The position numbers and the translations under genes were made by a program. A stretch of DNA of 64,000 nucleotides, from assembly GCA_035610835.1 (NCBI GenBank), contig CM069449.1, forward strand, positions 56,395,782 to 56,459,781, given 5' to 3'. The notes below the pieces were generated by a model. The model was not told the origin of the DNA. It searched no databases and was given only the letters and a program-made list of their open reading frames with translations. Positions 56,026 through 64,000 of this stretch are shown here, piece after piece (position 1 is the stretch's first letter; each line of letters begins with the position of its first letter). Origin of the DNA: Ophiura sarsii (taxonomy: Eukaryota > Echinodermata > Ophiuroidea > Amphilepidida > Ophiuridae).

Positions 56026-56254
56026 GGGAGCTTTATATTTGCACGACGGACGCTTTTACGACGGTAAAACACATAACACAAAACACAAAACATAAAACAC
56101 AAAACGTTGCCCCGTCGTCACCACGACGGTTGTTAGGCCCTTTACGTGTTGTAGCATTTAGAGGACCGACGGATCACAAAATAGACGCATGTGCACGTGT
56201 CTAGGGGTCATTTTACCGTCGTAGAAGTGTCCGTCGTGCAAATCGAAAGCTCCC
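56026..56254. mobile_element. MITE with GGGAGCTTT ends
   Basis: GGGAGCTTTATATTTGCACG and inverted CGTGCAAATCGAAAGCTCCC; arms match over about 44 bp, including CGACGGACRCTT. A (CATAAAACAC)-like repeat is inside. 229 bp, no ORF. Confidence 0.8.
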
Positions 56255-56369
56255 TAATGCCTGGATTTTCAACGGTATATCGGAATATCAATACAGTCTA
56301 CGATAGTACATATTAACCATATTCCTAGTGCTTTTGCCTGGAACGGAGGGAGAGATAGGCATACACCTG

Positions 56370-56503
56370 CAGGCCCGTAAACCATGGAGGGGGAGCCCAC
56401 CCTCCAAAATTTCCAAGAAGGGCCAAAAATGGAGGTATCTACGCATTTTTGCTGACAAAATGGTCCACATCACCCCCTCGAAAAAACCCTGGTTACGGGT
56501 CTG
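56370..56503. mobile_element. Small hAT-like MITE
   Basis: CAGGCCCGTAAACCATGG and inverted TGGTTACGGGTCTG, 134 bp. The 8-bp target duplication is not convincing. Confidence 0.45.
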
Positions 56504-56850
56504 CCTACTTGCATTATGATTTTGTGCTGAATTAATTATTTGTTCATTCTGCGGGGTCCTACAGGGTGCCGTAGTAAAATGTTAACACATATCTATTTAA
56601 ACAAACAAGTATAGTTTTTGTACAAGTATTTGTGTTTTGAAACTAAATTATTAACCCTTTATTTACTTTTTATTTTATTTTATTCCAATCGGATGTAGGA
56701 CAAATATATATATGCTTCATTGTTCATCAAAACATGATTAAAATGAGAGCGCAAAATTCAGTAGCGTAACAATCCCAGCCAACAATTCATCGCGGGCCCC
56801 AGCTGGGCCCAGCTGGGCGATGCTGGGCAAATTTGTAACGCCCGTGATTT

Positions 56851-57215
56851 CCCGGGGGGGGGGGGGGGGGGTACTCGAATAGTGAAGAGGGTAGGGGTGT
56901 GCGGCTGGGCAGTCTGAAAACAGGGGCTTACCGAACTGAACGGGCACCAAAACAGGGGCCTACCGAACTGAACGGTCGCCGAAATTGGGGTCTTAGAGAA
57001 CTGAATTCTTATACAAAATTGTGTCTTATAAACTTAATTTTAGGCAAAATGTTGCCTTATAAACTGAATTTAGGCTTATTGATTCATAAGATTTTCACAC
57101 ATTTTATGATTTCTGGTTGAATTTGAGGTCTTATGGAACTGCCAGTGGATGAAAAGGGGGTCTTACGGAGCGGCCGAAAGGCGTGAAAAGGGGGTCTTGA
57201 CAGCCGCACATACCC
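56851..57215. mobile_element. Relative of the poly-G-ended MITE at 17045-17462
   Basis: Begins CCC plus 18 G (56854-56871), then GTACTC, GGGTAGGGGTGTGCGGC and repeated GGGGCYTACCGAACTGAACG phrases, ending with AAAAGGGGGTCTTGACAGCC. The right poly-C end is missing. Confidence 0.65.
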
Positions 57216-58740
57216 GTATGGCCAATATTTGCCCACTTCAGCCCACGAAAAACACTTAATTAAATATTCAATGCCATTTAAACTGTTTTTAAAAAAAATC
57301 AGAAAAAAAAAATCGGAGCGGCCCTAAATCTGACGAGTGGGCGGTCGAGGACTAAATAACAATTTTTTGTTGGCCTAAAGCTGGATACAAAGCTATACAA
57401 ATCTTGATCAAGTTTACACTTTATTCCATTTTGTGTGTAGGCCTATAGTGTTTAAAATCTAAAATCTAACATCGTTTCCTTGACGCATTCAATACTGAAA
57501 CTTTGTTCCTCTCTTCGATTTTCATATTTATTTGATTAGAAACGCATAATGCATAATATCATATACTATTTTCATACAATGTACATACTTTATTTTGGTC
57601 TTATTTTATTACTTTTTGACAGGCCTATAGGTAAAATTTCATCCAATCATAATTTGTTTTAAATGAGTCATTTTTCGACCTTCCGGTTGTTCCTAAAGTA
57701 AAGAAAAAACTTAAATTGCATCTCTATACGTTTGTGGAAAATCAATTAGTGCATCATAACCCTATAAACTATCTGAATATTCAAAAATATGTCGACCTTT
57801 TTACGAACCCTAGAATTTGAGATTAAATAAATAATAAAGGAGTTACAGCAATTTGACGGAGGCTACGCTGAGGGTCCACACCCCTTCACCCGTGTTGTCC
57901 TGTTGAATCATGTTACTAACAGGTTAAAGAACCATGCTAGATTCAGAGATTCAGAAAGAGTGTCCCGCTCTATTTGAATCGAATATAAACCAAACGTAAT
58001 TCACTTTTAATATGTAATGTACATTGGTAACATTGCTTGACGGATGTAACGAAGAGGGGGAGTTGGTGATTTGTGGAGAGCAAGGGGGGTAATTTGAGGG
58101 GAAACATAGTTGTGTAGGTCGGTCTAACCACCATTGATATTAAGTGGTAAATCAATTGATATTTTGGGGTACGTGAGGTCTTGAAGGGACACGTGTTCAA
58201 CTTATTTTTACCCTCCCCTCCTTCTCCCCCAAAGTGTAACTCTACCAAAATCGTAAAAGATTAAGTTGTAGGTAGGAAACGTAGCCTACGTAGTTTTGAT
58301 CACGCTAGCCATTTTGGTTACCATTAGAGATATTGTGCAGACTACAAACAACAAATCCAACTGAGTTATAATATTCTCAAGGTATAACACTGTATAGCAT
58401 ACTAAAAGAAGAAGGAACAAAATCGGTAATATTTTTGCATTGAATATTGTTGTTGTTAAACTTGCAGCCTAACCCAAACTGGTGACTTTGAAGGGTATTG
58501 AGCATATCTATGCAACCGTAACGCAAGTGTTTGCTAACCATGGACGATTGATGAAGCGTGTGAAGAGGTTTTGAGTTCAACTTAATTTGTTCACTTTCAT
58601 TAATACTATATTTTCGTTTCGTTTAATTTTACGACATACCGTAGTTCATTTATAGGCCTACAGGTCAATTTACAAAATTGTATACCTGGTCACTTTTTGG
58701 AAATCTTGTCATTGGGTTGCGGATTTAGGTTTAATCTTTT
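57216..58740. other. No gene recognised
   Basis: AT-rich. No coding signal or clear repeat. Confidence 0.45.
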
Positions 58741-59447
58741 TTTTTAATTATTGCTGTATAAAGTACAACTTCGTGGGCCTTTACAATGTCATGAATGTGT
58801 TAATTATATCAAAATACGCCATGAAATGGCCCCTGAGCGCATATCAAAACCCAAAATTTCCCGGGGCCCGCTTAAGGGCCCCGGACCCATGCCGCAAGGC
58901 GCTCCACTCGCTTCGCTCGTTTCGCTTGCATGATTGCCAGACAGCTGCCACTGATGCAATTCATGTTATTGAAGCATGTGTTGAGGAGATCCGTCAATGG
59001 ATGAAAAATAATTCTCTCAAACTCAACGATAGCAAGACTGGATTCATCTTATTTGGCTCCAAACACATGTTAGACAAGCTTTCTGACATTCACATTAATA
59101 TAGGCAGCTCAACCATTGCTCCAGTGAAACAAGTTCGCAATCTTGGCTTCATCATGGATGCATCAATGACTCTAACTTCGCACATATCTTCCATTGTCAA
59201 ATCAGCTTCTTTTGAAGAAAACAGAACAACTGGTTCATGCCTTCATCACTTCCAGATTAGACATCGGCAATTCTCTCCTTCACGGACTTCCTAAAGATCA
59301 GATTCATCGTTTACAAATAATTCGAAACACGGCTGCACGTCTCATCACACGCACAAAACCATCTTCTCACATAACCCCAATCTTGTTTGATTTGCACTGG
59401 CTACCAGTTCATCTGAGAGTGCAATATAAGCTTCTCATACTCACTTA

Positions 59448-59861
59448 GGCCAAACAAAATAAAAGGTTCGTCTCAAAGCTTGCGCGCGCATTGGTTTTGA
59501 AATGCCAAAATACCGCGTCTGAAATGCAGAAAATTGTCAAATCAATTTTTTTTTTCCCTACAAATTTTTATTTCGAGTTTTTATTAAAAATATCGGCAGA
59601 TTTTCCTTTTCTCAAACTTTTACATGACTCAGGTCTTCAAAAAACGCTGCACAATTGTTCTTATACACAACTACATCACAATATTCATTTCAAATAGAAA
59701 AAACAAATATCAGAAAGTGTCAACGGTTGCAAATAGTAAGAGTAAAAATTGCCACACAAAAAAAAAAGTAAAAAAAAAAATGGAAGACAAAAAACAGCGC
59801 GCGTCGCCCGATTTTGAAGCCTTCGCAAGCTTTGAGACAAACTTTTTGTTTTTGTTTGGCC
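59448..59861. mobile_element. TTA-flanked MITE inside the LINE
   Basis: GGCCAAACAAAATAAAAGG and inverted TTTTTGTTTTTGTTTGGCC; the arms share GTCTCAAAGCTTGCG. TTA at 59445-59447 and 59862-59864. Removing it restores LLILTYRA..NELAPAYI. A 3-bp TTA duplication fits PIF/Harbinger. Confidence 0.88.
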
Positions 59862-59988
59862 TTATCGTGCCATAATGAACTTGCTCCAGCCTACATCACT
59901 GAACTTCTTGCATTGTATAAACCGTCTCGGTCTGGCTTGCGTTCCACATCAAAAAATCTTCTGGTTATGGAAAAGTCGTATCGGTCAT

Positions 59989-60028
<40 letters not shown>
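59989..60028 (+). repeat. Poly-G tract, 40 nt, in LINE coding sequence
   Basis: Sits exactly where related LINEs encode the G of a GDRAF-type block; an original TGGGGAC would encode WGD. Confidence 0.9.
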
Positions 60029-60030
<2 letters not shown>

Positions 60031-61845
60031 AGAGCCTTTACTATTGCTGCGCCTAGGCTCTGGAATTCACTTCCTAATCATATCCGTGCCTGTTCATCTC
60101 TCTCATCATTCAAAACTGGCCTCAAAACTCATCTGATGTATATTGCGTATAATTAAGCTCTTTCAATTAATTTTGTGATTTATTGCATTGTATAATTGTT
60201 GCTTTTTTATGCATTATTTGTATATGTATATTGTTCTCTGCTCTGGTTTAATTGTTTCTTTTGTTTAATTGCTCACTGCGCCATGAGTGCTTCGGCAGAT
60301 TTGCGCGCATTATAAATGTTCAGTATTATTATTATTATTTTCTAATTTACGTGCCTCCCATTTTCAAATACACTCCGCCGCGCCTGTTCCCAATTATTTT
60401 CAAAGTCTATCTCAAGGATTACTGACCCATTACTAGGCATATTTATACTTATTTCGATGCATTTCTCATGGTGAATTTAACTATGGTAATGAAATTCAAT
60501 AATGTTGAAATTGTTGAAACATTTTGTGACATTTTGGAAGGTCGTCTGCAGACGCCTGCATGCCGCATGTAAAGCGTTATTAAACACAACTGTGTGTTAT
60601 GCAGGGAGGTGTGTACTGTTACACCATTTATGCATTGGTATATAAAGGGTTCAACAAAAGAAAGTATACCACTTTGTTTATGTCATTTTGAGTAACTTTC
60701 AATTTGTTTTATACCAAACAGGCTAAATAGGCATTTGGATAAATCTTTTAGGCATAATTTGATACCAAATTTGCCCCCTAACAACAAAGATAAACCATGA
60801 TTAGCACCATTTAAAGGAAAATATCCCATTTTCAAAAGTCGCATTTCCAATACACAGCACGAGAAGATTTGATTAATCTGTCCATGTTCTCCCCATCCAT
60901 AACATTCCATACATTCAAATCATTCACCCATGCATCAGTTTACATTTGAATTAGCCCGCGCATTGAGGGATATGCGCGGTGATCAGTACGGGATAAATAC
61001 GGCATATGGGCGCACCACACCAAATATCTTTCTCATTGAAATACGTGTAAAAGTGCCATATTTCAAGACACCTTTTCTACCCTCCGGTTACATTTATTGC
61101 ATACTTGTCACCTATGACCATTTTCAGTAACATCTCAACTTTAATTTAAGCCTTGTTTCATGCGGGGTTATTAAGCTAAGTTTTCCGCTACGGACCTGCA
61201 CACAGCGCCCTCACTTTTTCACGTTTTCTGGCATGCCTGTTCACCATTTAGGCAGGTGCTTACGCCCTGGGCACTATTTAGGTCGATAAATTAAAAATAT
61301 CGTATTTTATCATTGTAGGTGCAACGGATAGGTCCCACTCGTTCATTTAAATACAAACATACCATCCCCGGAGAAACAAATTACCCGAAAACCATACATT
61401 AACAAGCCTAGTCTTCGTGCTACTACAGGATTACACGAATTGCGCATTGATTTAGTGTGGTGCTCTCTTTAACAAAAATCTAAATTATTTTTTTTGCATT
61501 TTTGGAATCATCATATAGCATTATGAAAAAGTGTCACTCAAAAAATTCAAATTCTACTCCTAACTGGAATTATGTCACAAAATAGATTTTACTCTATACC
61601 CAAAATACCCCATTTTTCTCACTTTTTGGCAATTTTGTGCCCAAAAATGTTACTTTTAAAGTCTGCTTTCATGATCAAATCGTGTATTTTTAGATTTTTC
61701 ATTGTTTACATTGTATAAATTATATGTTAATACCATATATGACACATTTAATTATCGATAAACATGATAACTTAAACATATAATCACTATATCAAGCCGT
61801 ATTGATTGAGGAGATACCTGTATGCCATTAATGGCTAAATTATAT

Positions 61846-61862
61846 GGGGGGGGGGGGGGGGG
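61846..61862 (+). repeat. Poly-G tract, 17 nt
   Basis: At the end of R2, after GGCTAAATTATAT. Confidence 0.9.
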
Positions 61863-62839
61863 TAAAAGACTCCCGTATTTATAGGACAATATGCTTCCAA
61901 AATCCATTTGTTTACTTAGAGTATCATAATTACCTAGTAGGCAAACGCACAATTACATTTTTGTCACGATATTACCCCTAGGGTATTTTCTTAAGGATTG
62001 AATGTACAATTTTAACGATTTGTTGCTCTTTTCTGAGCCAATGTGGGGCCAAATATGAATTTGGACAACTCGCTGACCTACATGAAAGTATTTAACTCTA
62101 AATAAAGCTTTAAACTTGAAAATGATATAATTAACTCTTTAGCTGAGAGGCAAGTTACTTGATATAGACCTAAGAGGGAGTATTCTTGCACGTGAGGAAC
62201 TTCTAGCCAAGGGTAACGTGACCCTCTATCTATAAAATAGCAAATTAAACCCATTGCCATTTGAACTCAAATTTGGAGCTTTAAAGCCATTTTCTTGGAT
62301 ATTTCTCGAGAAAAACATGTCAATATCTTGATATTAACGTCCGACATTGATATAAATGGTGTTTTGAATGTAAATCAAGGCGTATTTAAGCAATTTGAAC
62401 CCATCTTCCACTTCAAAACTCGGTTTTATTGGAAATGGCCATTGTGCGTTTAACAAAAATCTAAATTATTTTTTTTTGCATTTTTGGAATCATCATATAG
62501 CATTATGAAAAAGTGTCACTCAAAAAATTCAAATTCTACTCCTAACTGGAATTATGTCACAAAATAGATTTTACTCTATACCCAAAATACCCCATTTTTC
62601 TCACTTTTTGGCAATTTTTTGCCCAAAAATGTTATATACTCTTAAAGTCTGCTTTCATGATCAAATCGTGTATTTTTAGATTTTTCATTGTTTACATTGT
62701 ATAAATTATATGTTAATACCATATATGACACATTTAATTATCGATAAACATGATAACTTAAACATATAATCACTATATCAAGCCGTATTGATTGAGGAGA
62801 TACCTGTATGCCATTAATGGCTAAATTATATGGGGTGGA

Positions 62840-62863
62840 GGGGGGGGGGGGGGGGGGGGGGGG
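62840..62863 (+). repeat. Poly-G tract, 24 nt
   Basis: At the end of R2' after GGGGTGGA, joined directly to R1'. Confidence 0.9.
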
Positions 62864-63217
62864 TTCTGGCATGCCTGTTCACCATTTAGGCAGGTGCTTA
62901 CGCCCTGGGCACTATTTAGGTCGATAAATTAAAAATATCGTATTTTATCATTGTAGGTGCAACGGATATTTAAATACAAACATACTATCCCCGGAGAAAC
63001 AAATTGCCCGAAAACCTTACATTAACAAGCCTAGTCTTCGTGCTTTTCCGGAACTACTACAGGATTACACGAATTGCGCATTGATTTGGTGTGGTGCTCT
63101 CATATGTGTGTGTTAGCAATTGGCCTATTCTTCTCGTGCTATGTATTGGAAATGCGACTTTTGAAAATGGGATATTTTCCTTTAAATGGTGCTAATCATG
63201 GTTTATCTTTGTTGTTA

Positions 63218-63734
63218 GGGTTTCACACCACTAAATAACGTCTGGCCCTACCCCCTTTGAGGCAAAAGTCCAAAACCGGCCCGTTTCTATGCCGAAACGG
63301 ACGACCTATTGTAAATTACAGTTTAAAATTAGGGTATTTACTACATGTTATGGCGAAATTAATATATATAGTGTGAATTTTGACAGACACATCAGCGTTC
63401 TTCAGGTCCAAAAAAATTGATGGAATGATGATTTTTTAATATTTTAACAGAGACATTTGTGTTCAGGTCATTTCCGGTATCTGACGCAATAATCTTAATC
63501 AACAATTGCGTGTGACCAGGAAAACTCAACTCGTACTTTTTGAAAAGGCTCCAGCTCAAAATTATGCCGGTCACCCCCCATATATGAGTTGTTGAGTTAA
63601 TAGTCATGGCTTTCATCTTCAAGTTGAAACCAAATTTCAAGTTACCAGTTTCTTATAACGTCGAGAAATATCCATTTTAAAATTGTGCATTTCACGTGTA
63701 ACCCTATGGGAGATGTATTTGGTGGTGTGCAACC
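63218..63734. mobile_element. TTA-flanked MITE in the right arm of the large inverted repeat
   Basis: GGGTTTCACACCACTAAATA and inverted TATTTGGTGGTGTGCAACC. TTA at 63215-63217 and 63735-63737. The left arm lacks it (near 60775: TTGCCCCCTAACAACAAAG), giving the empty site. PIF/Harbinger-like by its duplication and GG ends. Confidence 0.88.
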
Positions 63735-64000
63735 TTAGGGGGGAAATTTGGTATCAAATTATGCCTAAAAGATTCATCTAAATGCTTATTTAGCCTGTTT
63801 GGACAAAAACAAATTGAAAGTTACTCAAAATGACGTTAACAAAGTGGTATACTTTCTTTTGTTGAACCCTTTATAACGTATACTGTACGTATGATTTATG
63901 GCCACTTTAACACTTTCCACGCGACAGGACTCTGCATGTAGACGAGATTCCAAAATTGCACAAAATGTTTCCAAAATGTCAACATTGTTGAATTTCAATA

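Larger units (their letters stand above)
58930..60345 (+). pseudogene. Decayed CR1/L2-like LINE, RT C-terminal part and 3' end
   Basis: Starts with DCQTAATDAIHVIEACVEEI (just after the lost catalytic box), IRQWMKNNSLKLNDSKTGFI, VRNLGFIMDASMTL. A frame change follows, then LVHAFITSRLDIGNSLLHG and ILFDLHWLPVHLRVQYKLL, the MITE at 59448-59861, and NELAPAYITELL and FTIAAPRLWNSLP. The 3' tail has TTTGCGCGCATTATAAATG and (ATT)n. A 40-nt poly-G run replaces four G in the GDRAF codons. Sequence before 58930 (GGGGCCCGCTTAAGGGCCCC palindrome, CTCGCTTCGCTCG) belongs to some other element. Confidence 0.85.
60487..64000. repeat. Large inverted repeat, cut by the window end
   Basis: Left arm 60487-60880 matches right arm 63140-64000 in reverse: TTTTGAAAATGGGATATTTTCC, GGTATACTTTCTTTTGTTGAACCC and GTTGAATTTCAAT have inverted partners. 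The right arm is enlarged by the MITE at 63218-63734. The middle contains direct copies R1 (61226-61470), R2 (about 61478-61862), R2' (about 62456-62863) and R1' (62864-63110). No gene is seen; it looks like a large non-autonomous TIR or foldback element. Confidence 0.75.

Overview
This is an AT-rich, intron-bearing, transposon-saturated piece of an animal genome. The families seen fit a marine invertebrate, plausibly a deuterostome such as an echinoderm, hemichordate or cephalochordate: CR1/L2-type LINEs, a Ngaro-type tyrosine-recombinase retrotransposon with an SGNH hydrolase ORF, a Penelope-like element with a GIY-YIG nuclease, tRNA-derived SINEs, many TIR elements, and an invertebrate-style METTL27-like methyltransferase gene. 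The species cannot be named from the sequence alone.

Layout. 0-7 kb: a LINE reverse-transcriptase tail, small palindromic MITEs and tandem repeats. 7.1-12.2 kb: a decayed LINE split by a TA-flanked TIR element and by a hAT-like MITE with an exact 8-bp target duplication. 14.25-17.78 kb: a long-TIR element with a TTA duplication that holds three tRNA-like stretches and a MITE with poly-G ends. 18.18-25.61 kb: an apparently complete Ngaro-type element (A1, gag, RT-RNase H, tyrosine recombinase, a third partial B repeat, SGNH hydrolase, B1, A2, B2). 25.9-26.8 kb: a foldback element. 27.6-36.7 kb: an unexplained region in which two short motifs recur many times in concentric order; a foldback element with arms of repeated ~185-bp units (32.05-34.28 kb) sits inside it. 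39.4-40.9 kb: a TIR element carrying a SINE with a LINE-like tail. 41.23-52.56 kb: four exons of a METTL27-like gene on the plus strand, with a Penelope-like element, a SINE-bearing TIR element and a 42-bp minisatellite in its introns. 52.8-54.0 kb: a tandem duplication of about 580-590 bp carrying DR1 nuclear-receptor half-site pairs. 54.26-55.96 kb: one TIR element nested in another. 58.9-60.3 kb: a second decayed LINE. 60.5-64 kb: a large inverted repeat running off the window end.

The only host gene recognised is the methyltransferase. The Ngaro ORFs work together as a mobile-element cassette: capsid-like protein, RT/RNase H for cDNA, recombinase for integration, and a hydrolase of unknown role. 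Most other features are dead or non-autonomous elements, several with insertion sites that can be read directly. The least ordinary signals are the concentric motif arrays at 27.6-36.7 kb, the extra internal B repeat next to the SGNH ORF, hammerhead-ribozyme-like cores in the inverted ends of the Penelope-like element, and twelve poly-G tracts of at least 12 nt that all lie on the same strand.
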